DNA of 64,000 nucleotides, from NCBI RefSeq assembly GCF_033807715.1, contig NC_084599.1, forward strand, positions 5,538,625 to 5,602,624. The letters run 5' to 3'. Shown in pieces: positions 1 through 46,600 of the stretch. The DNA is from Cololabis saira (lineage: Eukaryota > Chordata > Actinopteri > Beloniformes > Belonidae). Each line of letters begins with the position of its first letter. Position 1 is the first letter of the stretch. A program made the translations under genes and the position numbers. Below the pieces are notes generated by a model. That model saw only the letters and a list, made by a program, of their open reading frames with translations. It was not told the origin of the DNA and searched no databases.

Positions 1-94
1 GGAATGAAATGAAAGAGTTTTAATGATGCTAGTAAAAATATTCCAGCAGTGATGCTGGTTGGATGAGAACAGCAGAATCCCTGCTGCTGCTTCA

Positions 95-495
95 CACTGC
101 AAAAACTTACAATCTTACCAAGAATATTTGTCTTATCTCTAGTTAAAATGTCTCATTTTTAGTCAAAAAAATCTCATTACACTTAAAACAAGAGTCATTA
201 CCAGAAAAATAACTAGTTATTTGACAATTTTCACCTGTTTCAAGTAAATTTTCACTGAAAATAAGTAGAAAAAAATCTGCCAGTGGAACAAGATTTATCT
301 TCTCATTACAAGCAAAAAAATCTTGTTCCACTGGCAGATCTTCCTACTTATTTTAAGTGAAAATCTACTTGAAACAGGTGAAAATTGTCAAATAATTATA
401 ATAATTAAGTGTAATGAGATTTGTTTGACTAAAAATGAGAATTTTAACTAGAAATAAGACAAATATTCTTGTTAAGATTTAGAGTTTTTGCAGTG
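95..495. mobile_element. Palindromic MITE, family A copy 1
   Basis: Termini CACTGCAAAAAC and GTTTTTGCAGTG are inverted repeats. The interior is one long imperfect palindrome whose arms share ATCTGCCAGTGGAACAAGAT and CACCTGTTTCAAGTA-type sequence around a short loop near 300. It lies in the last visible eps15l1 intron, about 85 bp from exon 22. Four related copies occur in the window. Confidence 0.85.
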
Positions 496-580
496 CAGAA
501 CCAGCAGCAGGGCTTCTGGAGAGGAAGCAGCGGTGGACACTGCTGTTTTCACTGCTGTTTTCAGTTTTTGTCTGCAGTAC

Positions 581-35548
<34,968 letters not shown>

Positions 35549-35591
35549 CTTCCCTGTTGCTGCGGGAACGCGCCTCCTCCTCCGCGGGGAC

Positions 35592-35614
35592 GCGCCCCCT
35601 GCTGGACGGAAGTG
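35592..35614 (-). promoter_or_regulatory. Candidate CTCF and ETS motifs upstream of eps15l1 ATG
   Basis: The minus strand carries CCAGCAGGGGGCGC (35592-35605), a full match to the CTCF core consensus. Next to it the plus strand has ACGGAAGTG (35606-35614), an ETS/GABP-type site. They lie 44-66 bp upstream of the ATG. Occupancy is inferred. Confidence 0.5.
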
Positions 35615-35643
35615 GAGCTGCTCCCGGGGGCTGGTGGCCGGGG

Positions 35644-36343
35644 ATTACTGTTAACAACTACTATATTAATACACAATAATATTACTGTTAACAACTACTA
35701 TATTAATACACAATAATATTACTGTTAACTACTACTATATTAATACACAATAATATTACTGTTAACTACTACTATATTAATACACAATAATATTACTGTT
35801 AACTACTACTATATTAATACACAATAATATTACTGTTAACTACTACTATATTAATACACAATAATATTACTGTTAACTACTATAATAATAATAATACACG
35901 GGGAATTACTGTTAACTACAACAACTATAATAATAATAATACACAGGGAATTACTGTTAACTACTAATAATAATAATAATACACAGGGAATTACTGTTAA
36001 CTACTATAAAAGTAATAATACACAGGGAATTACTGTTAACTACAACAACTATAATAATAATAATACACAGGGAATTACTGTTAACTACTATAATAATAAT
36101 AATACACAGGGAATTACTGTTAACTACTATAATAATAATAATAATAATACACAGGGAATTACTGTTAACTACTACTACAATAATAATAATAATACACGGG
36201 GAATTACTGTTAACAACTACAATAATAATAATAATACACGGGGAATTACTGTTAACAACTACTATATTAATACACAATAATATTACTGTTTACTACTACA
36301 ATAATAACAATAATACACAGGGATTGCTGTTAGCTACTACAAT
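35644..36343 (+). repeat. AT-rich minisatellite just upstream of eps15l1
   Basis: Units of about 36-40 bp combine ATTACTGTTAACAACTAC with ATATTAATACACAATAAT or AATAATAATACACAGGGA. The array starts about 95 bp upstream of the ATG and borders the GC-rich island. Confidence 0.93.
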
Positions 36344-36542
36344 ACACACATGAACACAATAACCTGGGAAATTAATGGACTGTTTATGTCTGTGTGAAAG
36401 GGACAGGAGTTAAACTGTGGCTTAGATACAGAAATGAAAATGTGTAGCACATTATTACAATTCAATAAATAAAAAATGATTAATACATATAAAACTAAGG
36501 TATAATACACATAGGCATGTTTATGTACTGTATATGTGTGTA

Positions 36543-36574
36543 TGAATGAATGAATGAATGAATGAATGAATGAA
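36543..36574 (+). repeat. (GAAT)n microsatellite
   Basis: About eight GAAT units lie in the intergenic region. Confidence 0.95.
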
Positions 36575-36690
36575 TTTTATTTTTGTGTCATGTCCGAAGA
36601 CCCATCCCTTACAGGATTATAAGACACCAGAAACAGAAAATCATCAATGTACAATATCACACGCACCTAATTAGTGCCTTATGTTAGTTA

Positions 36691-36900
36691 GTGCCTTATG
36701 TTCCTGGCAGAGCTCTCCGCTCTCAGAGTGCAGGTTTACTCGTAGTATCTAAATGTAGATTTGGAGGGCGGGCGTTCTGCTATCAGGCACCATTACTTTG
36801 GAACCAACTTCCAATCTGGGTTAAGGAGGCTGACACCACCTCCACCTTTAAAACTAAACTTAAAACCTTTCTGTTTAGTAAAGCCTATAGTTAGTGTTTA
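36691..36900 (+). pseudogene. LINE ORF2 C-terminal fragment
   Basis: The translation GGRAFCYQAPLLWNQLPIWV followed by STFKTKLKTFLFSKAY is the C-terminal end of an L2/Rex-like LINE reverse transcriptase ORF. It is truncated and dead. Confidence 0.75.
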
Positions 36901-36999
36901 GTAAACAGGCAATAAAACAAAAAGTGAAAATACTCTCTGAATGAACGGTAAAAAAAGAATCATAATGTGACGTTCCACTCTGAACTGTCCTTTTTTAAC

Positions 37000-37240
37000 C
37001 TTTTTTATAGATGAAAACGTTGCTTCAGTTCATGGAGTATCTCAGTCATTCCCATCCACACAGCTCTCTGAAGGTCAACTACGTTTGGCTCTGGACTTTG
37101 ACCATGTCTTTCAAAAACTTTGTGATTGTGAGGGGTTTCTGTCTGTTCGGTTTTCTTCAACATGGTTTTTGACATTAAGAGTCCACTTTAGTCTCATCTG
37201 TCCATATGACATTGTGCCAGAAACCCTGTCTATATGGTTC
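37000..37240 (-). pseudogene. Tc1-like transposase fragment
   Basis: The minus strand near 37180-37225 encodes FWHNVIWTDETKVD, the region around the first catalytic Asp of Tc1-like transposases. Stops and frameshifts follow. Its 5' side is cut off by the family F MITE. Confidence 0.65.
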
Positions 37241-37566
37241 TTTATTTTCTGTAATGCAATTAAAAAAACAAAAATGTCATACATTCTGGATTCATTACAA
37301 ATCAACTGAAATATTGCAAGCCTTTTATTATTTAAATATTGCTGATTATGACTCACAGTTTAAGGTTAAGATTCCCAGAATATTCTAATTTTTTGAGATA
37401 GGATATTTGAGTTTTCTTAAGCTGTAAGCCATGATCAGCAATATTAAAATAATAAAAGGTTTGCAATATTTCAGTTGATTTGTAATGAATCCAGAATGTA
37501 TGACATTTTTGCATTACAGAAAATGGACTTTATCACAATATTCTAATTTTCTGAGACAGTCCTGTA
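37241..37566. mobile_element. Palindromic MITE, family F copy 2 (left end lost)
   Basis: It is homologous to 12662-13028 from GTTCTTTATTTTCTGTAATG to the right end. The left 25-30 bp are missing where it meets the Tc1-like fragment. The right flank ACGTCACATG is the same as at copy 1. Confidence 0.8.
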
Positions 37567-37570
37567 CGTC

Positions 37571-37575
<5 letters not shown>

Positions 37576-37601
<26 letters not shown>
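37576..37601. repeat. (AT)n microsatellite
   Basis: Short TA run immediately beyond the family F MITE. The following 37610-38200 is AT-rich with no gene seen. Confidence 0.9.
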
Positions 37602-37603
<2 letters not shown>

Positions 37604-38564
37604 CGCTCAAGTTTTTTTTTAAAGAGTTTCAAGGAGAAAGATTTACCTTCCATATGTATTTCTTCGATTGTTATTTTGTTCTTTGTGGGATGGATTATAT
37701 ACGATACGAATATAACTGCCTGCATTCATGGCTGTTCATGGATCATTGACCGGTAAATTATACCTGATCTTGTTTATTGGTTGTTTGTGTTGTATCTATT
37801 TTATGTTATTTTGTCTTCTCCTTCTTTTCTTTTCTTTTAATTTTGAAATTCATTGGTGGAGTGATGATGGGGGGGACCTGGACACCTGTCCCTCATTGAG
37901 GGGACCATGAACTCTGTAGACTAGTCTTCTGGTGATAAATGTGAGGACGTGTCGGAGTTTCTGTCTGCTTTTTTTTTTTTAAATTGAGTCATGTGAGAGG
38001 AAATGATCCCAAAGACTACCGGTACTTCAATTTATTGGTGCTAAAAGGTGGTTCTACAACCAGTTGAATCATGGGGGTTCTCAGTATTGCACATCTTTTG
38101 TTTTGTGCGTGTTTTAGTTATTTATTTATTTATTTATGTATTGCTTTATTTTTGGAAAAGAATAAATCAATAGATTTAAAAAAAAAAAACAATGGTACAG
38201 TGAAAAAAGGCGTTATGTTTTCTGACTGAGATTGTAATTGCCACAAGAATCAGATGGTTTTTATTATGTTTTCTATAAACATACTATTAAAAACGGGTTA
38301 ACTAACTTTTGCACAGGACTGTAGACATATAAACTGAAATAAACATACTATTTAATGTAATCGGTAGCTCATTAGTAAATGAGGATCACAGTTTAAGCTA
38401 GACTCCTGAAAAGCCAGTATTTCATTTACTTCTCGACACTATTACTTTAAATTCTTTAAAACATGAGGATGAAAAACAGAGAAGGATCCTGCCTCTCTGG
38501 CTGCAGCAGCAGTTTCCATCCATTCATGCTGGAAAGCGATTGTCCTGTCTGACCGGGAGGAGGT

Positions 38565-39245
38565 TTGTCGTCTCGTCTCCACAGAGAGAAACGTGCTGGA
38601 GCTGAGCTCTCCAAGGTGCTGAACCTCCATCACACCACAGATGTGTCTGGAGAGACCCAGCCATTCTTTATTACTTTAGGAACATCAGATGATGTTATAA
38701 AGTTAAGCAACTTCCAACAATGTTTCCTCTCCTATAGTCTTTTTATTGGAAAAAAGTTATTTCTCATGCATTGGAAGAAAAAAGATGTACCCACCAGAAA
38801 GATGTGGCTCAGTGACCTCACTAACACACTGCACTTAGAGAGAATAATACTCTTCTGGATAAACTCACTTACTTTGAAAAAATGTGGTCCCCGTCATTCA
38901 TAATCTCACACCTCCTATCAGAAACTGACATTTCCCCTTCACATTAACAAAGGAGTGAACAGACGGAAGAGTAAAACTGGCCGGGGGGGGGGCTGTTTAT
39001 GTATTTTTACCTTTATTTTTTTATATTTTTATTTATTCATTTATTAATCTATTGTTATTCTTAGCTATTTTTCTTTCTTTGTATTTTGCATTCCACATTT
39101 TATATCAGTTTCTTCATTTATTATGTTCTAAGAACAAGTGCACTATGACCTGTACTCTATGCACACTGATGTGTGTATACTGTAAATTTGTAACTGTATT
39201 TTAATGTGCTCTAATAAAACACACTTGAAAGACAAAAAAAAGAAA
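38565..39245 (+). pseudogene. L1-like LINE ORF2 3' fragment with A-rich tail
   Basis: The translation contains GKKLFLMHWKKKDVPTRKMW then LSDLTNTLHLERI, a conserved block near the end of fish L1/Tx1-type ORF2. AATAAA and an A-rich tail follow at 39211-39245. This fits a 5'-truncated insertion. Confidence 0.7.
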
Positions 39246-39879
39246 AAAGAAAGAGATGTGTCTGTCCACAGGCGTGTTCCTGATCAGAAGCTTCCAGCGG
39301 ATCCCTCTGGGATCTGGTAACGGTGTTCAACCTCTCCACGCCCTCTTCACGTCCACATCTTCAGGTTTCTGAGTCTTCATTCTGCCATCGTGAGTTCCCA
39401 GGATAATTTCAGTGTTTTCATTTGGTCCTCTCTGCATTATGACGATTAAAGATCGCGTGTCAGAACCAGAGCCACTTCATGTTTTATGCAAGAAGCTCCA
39501 TCCACGTTGGTAAAGTGACATGTTCCTAGATGTGCCAGAGGGTGCAGTGCTGCTACTGACCGCTAGGGCTGCTTCCAAAAACGACTCATTCTTTGACCTC
39601 CATGTTAAAATGTCCAACTTTACAGAACAACCTTGTATAAAAAAGAGATCTGGTTTCCAGATTTAGATTTATTTTATGCCGTAAATGTATGTATTAATGG
39701 TTTTTGAGTGACAGCTGCATTTCAGTCTATGGTGTTACCCGCTAACCGTTGTCATTTAGCACTTTCAGGGAACTTGACTTGTAAACTGTGAAGACCAAAC
39801 AGAACATAATCTTATTATTTTAAAGATAATGTGGATCCTGGTGCTGTTAGTTGTACCGCTGTCGGCCGGTTTGAAACAA

Positions 39880-40012
39880 ACCAGCCTGCAGGAACCAGCC
39901 TGCAGGAACCAGCCTGCAGGAACCAGCCTGCAGGAACCAGCCTGCAGGAACCAGCCTGCAGGAACCAGCCTGCAGGAACCAGCCTGCAGGAACCAGCCTG
40001 CAGGAACCAGGC
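39880..40012 (+). repeat. 14-bp minisatellite
   Basis: About nine exact copies of CCTGCAGGAACCAG lie in tandem in intergenic DNA. Confidence 0.95.
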
Positions 40013-40131
40013 AGCATCCCCCCTGAAATAAAAACGGTCCAAATCACCCCCCTGTAAAACTGCCATCCCTCCTTTCCATCCCTTATGTCATTTCATCAAT
40101 GAATGTGGTTTTACTGCTATTTCAACATTTA

Positions 40132-40441
40132 GAGTCATCACCAGAAAAATAACTTAGCTGACAATTTTCATCTGTTTCAAGTAAATTTTCACTTGAAATA
40201 AGTAGAAAAATCTGCCAGTGGGACAAGATTTATCTTCTTATTACAAGCAAAAAAAATCTTGTTCCACTGGCAGATTTTTTTTACTTATTTCAAGTGAAAA
40301 TCTACTTGAAACAGGTGAAAACTGTTGTTTTTTCCATTGATGAGTCTTGTCTTAAGTGTATTGAGATTTTTTTACTAAAATGAGACATTTTAACTAGAAA
40401 TAAGACAAATATTCTTGTTAAGATTGTGAGTTTTTGCAGTG
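40132..40441. mobile_element. Palindromic MITE, family A copy 3 (left end lost)
   Basis: It is homologous to 95-495, starting inside the element and ending at TTTTTGCAGTG. It lies between eps15l1 and rad23a. Confidence 0.8.
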
Positions 40442-41585
40442 ATCCATGTTACTTATCCTGTGAAGGACAGAGTCATATTGATAAGTTCAGAAAAGTGTTT
40501 TTTATTGTTGTGTTTTGATGTATTTGATGTAAGCCCAGTGGATATTTAAAGCTTACAGAAGGCTGCATTTAACTGCTGCTATGTCATTCCTGCAGTATTT
40601 CTGCAGCTGTTTTGGTCACTGCTATTATTTGTAATATATTATATTATTTGTAATCAGCACAAATTATCTGTTCCCATATGATCAAATCCACCATCCCCCC
40701 TGATTGTTTTTTACAACTCGAGTACTGGGTATTACTGTATGTGCAGGTGTGTCTGCAAGTATTTTATTAACTTCTAGAGTAAAAAAAAAACAAGTCATGT
40801 ACTTGCAGTGAACTGACTCGGCTCATCGGATTTTGTAAAAGCATTTCATTTCATTTTATTTATTTATTTTACACACCGTTGAAAACAAAAACACAACCAC
40901 AACAAAACTGATGGGTTTCAGGTTGCAGTCCATCGTTGTTTAATCCAAACGAAAGAAGAACACAACGTGAAGTTAACCAGCAGATAATCTGAGAAGTGCA
41001 GCAGTTTCACCGTTCCTTTGGCAGCGCTGCAGTTTCTCCAATCCTACAACTCGCCAGCGTCACAGTTAAGTTCCTTCAGCACCTCAAACGCAGAACAAAC
41101 ACGTGAGCGAGGAGAAAACACTGAAACGGCTAAGCACATGCTGAAGAGCACCTGTTTGTTCTGGGTTTGGAGCGTGCAGCAGTTCCTTCAGCCCGGCACC
41201 AGAGACACAGGTGAAACTAGAAACAAGCCCCAGTCCTGAGGTGCACAGGAGGGAGGGCACAACTTCTCAGGACAAGTGCTGAAGATGCAGGGCAAGATGC
41301 AGATGGTCTGAGGGCTTTGATCCGTCCTCAAACATTACATTTACACAGTTAAAGAAACTCAAACAAACACACAACTGCTTCATCTGCGATAACAAGCAGC
41401 AGAGGCCACGGAGCGGCAGGTTTCTGCAACAACATCATCGTCTTCAGCAGCAACAGCTGCCAGAACCTCCTTCATCTTGTTCATTTCTGCTCCTGCAACT
41501 ACTCAAGCCTACATGATTTCCACTTAAGAGATGTGAACTCTGTGAAGAACCAGCTCCTGTTGCTGACCTGCCACATCACGACTGT

Positions 41586-41994
41586 ACTGCAAAAAAAAAC
41601 CTCAAAATCTTACCAAGAATATTTGTCTTATTTCTAGTTAAAGTGTCTCATTTTTAGTCAAAAAATCTCAATACACTTAAAACAAGAATAAAAATAAAGA
41701 AAAAATAACTTATTTGACAATTTTCACCTGTTTCAAGTAAATTTTCACTTGAAATAAGTAGAAAAATCTGCCAGTGGGACAAGATTTATCTTCTTATTAC
41801 AAGCAAAAAAAATCTTGTTCCACTGGCAGATTTTTCTACTTCTTTAAGTAAAAAATCTACTACAGGTGAAAATTGTTGTTTTTTTTTCCAGTGATGAGTC
41901 TTGTTTTAAGTGAAATGAGATTTTTTTGACTAAAAATGAGACATTTTAACTAGAAATAAGACAAATATTCTTAAGATTTGGAGTTTTTGCAGTG
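41586..41994. mobile_element. Palindromic MITE, family A copy 4
   Basis: This is a near-full copy with both CTGCAAAAA and TTTTTGCAGTG ends, in the 3' flank or 3' UTR of rad23a. Confidence 0.82.
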
Positions 41995-42649
41995 TGGGAA
42001 CCAGTTCCTACAGGAAAGACGTGGCTGGGTTTCCATTGAGGGGGAAGGGGGGCGATGAGGCTGGACCTCTCAGCTGCAGCATCTCCATCACACTAATAAA
42101 ACCAGGGAATAACTACATGGTGAAAGAAGAGGACGATGACGGAACGAGAGGAAGGACGTCCACATGAGAACGGGACATGATGAACTTGGGCTGTTTCTGT
42201 GGTGATGTTGGCCATGAATCAGAGGAGACGACTCTAACTGGAAGCAGACGTCCAGGACGTCATCTCCTGTCGCTCAACACCCCCCCCACCCAGTCGCAAC
42301 CAGGACCCCAAAGCTCCCCCCGACCCCCCACTAACAGAAACCTGCCTCTACCGCTGATGTGACCAGTAGATGCTGAACACGCCTGAAACCCCGGCATGTT
42401 AACGTGAAAGCTTTGCTGCGACTGTAGGGGAGTGTTTCCGTCTCCATTAGGTATTTAATATCTGCATCTCCCAGTTTCACTGGTACCGGAAACAAGTGGA
42501 GATTAAAGCCCGGCATCCTGCTAAAGTCTGACGTCGGTTTCAGAGAAACGCAGCTGATTCCGGCTGCAGGGGATCCGGCTGACCCGCCGCATCGCTCCAG
42601 TTCGTAGTGAACCCTGCAGAGCCGGCGCAGCTACATGCATCAAAACAGA

Positions 42650-42655
42650 TTTATT
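42650..42655 (-). promoter_or_regulatory. Candidate poly(A) signal for rad23a
   Basis: The minus strand reads AATAAA about 870 bp past the stop codon. It is the first AATAAA I noticed downstream of the gene, but usage is unproven. Confidence 0.3.
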
Positions 42656-43380
42656 CACTGCAGTAAAAGACATCTACTCAATAAAATGGTTCAAAGTGAC
42701 AATTTTATCTCAGCCGTCGGTTTTCATGCACGCAGTTTCAGGAACACCTCAAGTTACCCGGAAAAGATATGAAAAGGACATGGTAGGAGTCTGGCTGAGA
42801 AAGTAACACCAGCTGCATGACGCGGAAACTTAAAGGAAACAAAAAAACGAGGAGAAGAAAAAACACAAGAATATAATAACCAGAGTCAAAGCTACACATG
42901 ATGACACGGACAGCCATGAAGTCCTTCAAACACCAAACAAACCCCCGTGCTGGAGCACGGGAGGGTTGCTGGAGGAAAAAGCCTTTCCAGAGCCGGGAGC
43001 AGTCGGGACGTGTCGGGAGCAGGTTCTGCTGGATCTGCAAGTCTTCCTCCAGCAGGACCGAACCGCTCGCCCTTCTCGGTAGTGTCTACAGAATGAGTGT
43101 GTGGGGAAGGGAACGTGTGGACGCAGAGCCGGCCTGAATCAGGTTGGAGCTAACGCGCAAGACTCATGGGAAACTTGAAACCAGAGCAAGTGGCCCGTTA
43201 GCTCGGCTAGAGCAGAACCAGAGCAGAACCAGAGCAGAACCAGAGCAGAACCAGAGCAGAAGCAGGTCCGGGTCAGCGGGGGGTCTGTGTGAGGGGGTGC
43301 AGGTGTGCAGGTCACTCAGTAGCAGCAGTGAGCTCCGATGAAGACGTACAGCAGAACAACTAACTTTAAACAGACAGCAG

Positions 43381-43420
<40 letters not shown>
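43381..43420 (+). repeat. (ATC)n microsatellite in rad23a 3' UTR region
   Basis: Thirteen ATC units lie about 110 bp past the rad23a stop on the transcribed side. Confidence 0.95.
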
Positions 43421-43527
43421 GAGCACAGGCACATGGCATGAAAGTCCTGGTCCTCCCGGGGCCCGGCTCCCCCCCGGCGGTCCTGTGCAGCGCTGGGCCC
43501 GTGGCGACCCCCCCCCCCCCGGGGCGT

Positions 43528-43641
43528 CTACTCGTCGTCCCACGTCTGCTGCAGCAGGAAGTTGGCGGCCAGGTTCTCGTTCTTCTCGCAGGCGAAGTAC
43601 GCCTGGATCACCAGGCCTTCAGGGAAGCCCAGCGCTTTCAA
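43528..43641 (-). CDS. rad23a: rad23a exon 10 (UBA2 and stop)
   Basis: Thirty-seven codons and a TAG encode [20 protein letters not shown] then [17 protein letters not shown], the conserved UBA2 that protects RAD23 from degradation. The acceptor is TCTCAG. Confidence 0.97.
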   Translation of the reverse strand: MKALGFPEGLVIQAYFACEKNENLAANFLLQQTWDDE

Positions 43642-46600
43642 CTGAGACACAGAAAACACGTCCGGGTTACACACACAACCACCCAGGACAGACGTCAGCC
43701 ACGGGATTAGAGGAGGAAGGGATGCTAAAGAAATGACTAAAGAAGATGACAAACCTATTTCCTTTTTTTTTTTTTTTAACCTTGTCTGCACACTTATTAA
43801 TGATTGATACCATGCAGTTAAAAAAACCAAAGGTATATATATGTGCATTATTGCTATATTTAATATATATACATATATATACGCATACACATACATAAAT
43901 ATACACATACAAACCCAGTGAATTTTTTTTTTTAACAAACCTATTTCCAAATAATTTTACGCAGTGCTGTCAAGCGTTTATATTTTTTTTGAGAGATTAA
44001 TTAATTAGGATCTGTAATTGATTAATCTAATTAATCTCTTTTTTAACCTCACCTAAAAATTGCTGAGAAAAACCCTCAACTTGAGGTGTTTTCCTTTAAA
44101 TGTATTACATTATTGTGGCAGATCAAAACATTGATGTATAACAACAAAAATGTGGCTTAATAAAGTCATTTGAAATAATAAATTCATTTGAAATAAGTCC
44201 TGGAAACAGGCATTGTGGCATAGAATTGTCAAATTGGTTTAATTCACCGTATAAATTGTTACAGATTACTTTTGTAATACTGTATTTGACCCGGTCTTTG
44301 TACGTTTTGACCGTATAGAAACGTAATTCTTGCCATTGTAAGAATGAGATGTACCTGCTGGACTCTACTGCCCTTACTTTTTAACAACTTGTGCTTTTTA
44401 TTATTTTACCTCTTTCCTAATCATTTTATTTCATTTTATTTGTTATTTACTGTTTAATTGTGTCTTGCTGCTTTTAATGTTGATGTAAAGCACTTTGAAT
44501 TACCTTGTGTTGAATTGTGCTATACAAGTAAACTTGCCTTTCTTTACCTTTATCAAAGGTGCCATTGGGGTGTTTTAGAAATGTAAATCCCCCGTTCACT
44601 GGACCGACAACTTTCACATCCTCCTCCATTCCCCCCTCTCTTGTCCTCCACCCCCCCCCCCCCACCTGTCCAGCTACAATGGAGTCTATCAACGCAGCTA
44701 ACCACGCTCACACACAGGGACAGCCAATCAGTGTCCACTTCAAGGAGGGACAACGTGCTAAATATGCCTGTAATTAATTAATTAATTAATCACAATTAAT
44801 GCGCTTATTTGACCCCCCTAGTTTTACGTTTTACAGTGAGAAAGATAATTCACATGAGGAAACCGGGAGCGGACATCCCTGCTAATTTACCCCCAGATCG
44901 GGCCGTGAAATGCCACAAACCCAAGAGCAACGTCTCAAGAGTCTACGGACGTCACGGAGCATTTTAATTACATTCAATTTGATTTATATAGCATCTATCA
45001 CAACAGAAGTTGTCTCCAGGATCTTTCCAGAGACCAGAACATAAACCCCCGAGCAGTTATTACATAAACAATGGCAGGTAGAAACTCCCCTAGTGGGAGA
45101 ACAACCTTAACCTTGACGTTTTAGATATCCAGGGTCCATGACGGCCCAATCAGAAGACTGAACCAGGACCGTTGGTTTGGAAGACATTTCACTGATCACC
45201 TCTCAGACCGCTGACGTCTTTCACCGTTGGAGGATTTTTTCCTTTTCTTCCACTTTTAATAAATAACTATCAGGGTTCATTCACATTTTAACCAACTCAT
45301 TTCCATGACTTGGCAGCAAGTTTCCAAGACTATAAATGACCTCTAAAACATCAATGTATGAATGAAATATAGGAATAAAACTATGTAAAAAGTCCCCACA
45401 GTGGAGATCTAATGACAATTATGATTTTATACAAAATAAACATTTGTTTAAACTAACACTGATATACCAGCAATACGTTGTAGTATATGTTGTATAGTTT
45501 TCTAATATAACTGTAATAACTGTAATAATAACTGATCTGCATGATGTGTAAGACGCTCAGCACGTCACGCGTGAAAACACGCAAGACTTTTCTATACGAA
45601 ATATTTATTGATCAATTTTGAATCTACCTTATAGGCTGTTATTACTAAATGTTATCATTAAGTGAGAAAAATAAATTCCATGACTTTTCCAAAACTGCTG
45701 GGGTGAACTCATGTTTCCAAAACTTTCCCAGGCCTTGAAAATTACATTTTCAAATTCCATGGCTTTTCCAGGTTTTTTCAAAACGTATGAACCCTGAACT
45801 CTAGTCACTGTGAAGTCTTTATTTGTGTGTGAGGCTGTATTAACTCTGTATTAACGCTGGATTAACTCTGTATTAACGCTGGATTAACTCTGTATTAACG
45901 CTGGATTAACTCTGTTTTAACGCTGTATTAACGCTGGATTAACGCTGGATTAACGCTGGATTAGCTCTGGATTAGCTCTGTATTAGCTCTGGATTAGCTC
46001 TGTATTAGCTCTGGATTAGCTCTGTATTAGCTCTGGATTAGCTCTGTATTAGCTCTGTATTAGCTCTGTATTAGCTCTGTATTAGCTCTGTATTAGCTCT
46101 GTATTAACTCTATTAGCTCTGGATTAGCTCTGGATTAACTCTGTATAAACTCTGTATAAACCCTGTATTAACTGTATTAACTCTGGATTAACTCTGCATT
46201 AACTCTGGATTAACTCTGGATTAACTCTGTTTTAGCTCTGGATTAACTCTGGATTAACTCTGGATTAACTCTGGATTAACTCTGTTTTAGCTCTGGATTA
46301 ACTCTGGATTAACTCTGGATTAACTCTGGATTAACTCTGTTTTAGCTCTGTTTTAGCTCTGGATTAACTCTGGATTAACTCTGGATTAACTCTGTTTTAG
46401 CTCTGTTTTAGCTCTGTATTAACTCTGTATTAACTCTGTTTTAGCTCTGGATTAACTCTGGATTAACTCTGGATTAACTCTGGATTAACTCTGTTTTAGC
46501 TCTGTTTTAGCTCTGTATTAACTCTGTTTTAGCTCTGTATTAACTCTGTATTAACTCTGTATTAGCTCTGGATTAACTCTGGATTAACTCTGGATTAACT

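Larger units (their letters stand above)
40856..43527 (-). other. Probable rad23a 3' UTR and downstream flank
   Basis: The stretch downstream of the rad23a stop is less repeat-dense than the introns, apart from one palindromic MITE (41586-41994), an ATC microsatellite and short GCAGAACC-type copies near 43208-43265. AATAAA on the minus strand occurs at 42650-42655 and in a TTTATT cluster near 40857-40870. Either could end the transcript. The UTR extent is inferred. Confidence 0.4.
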
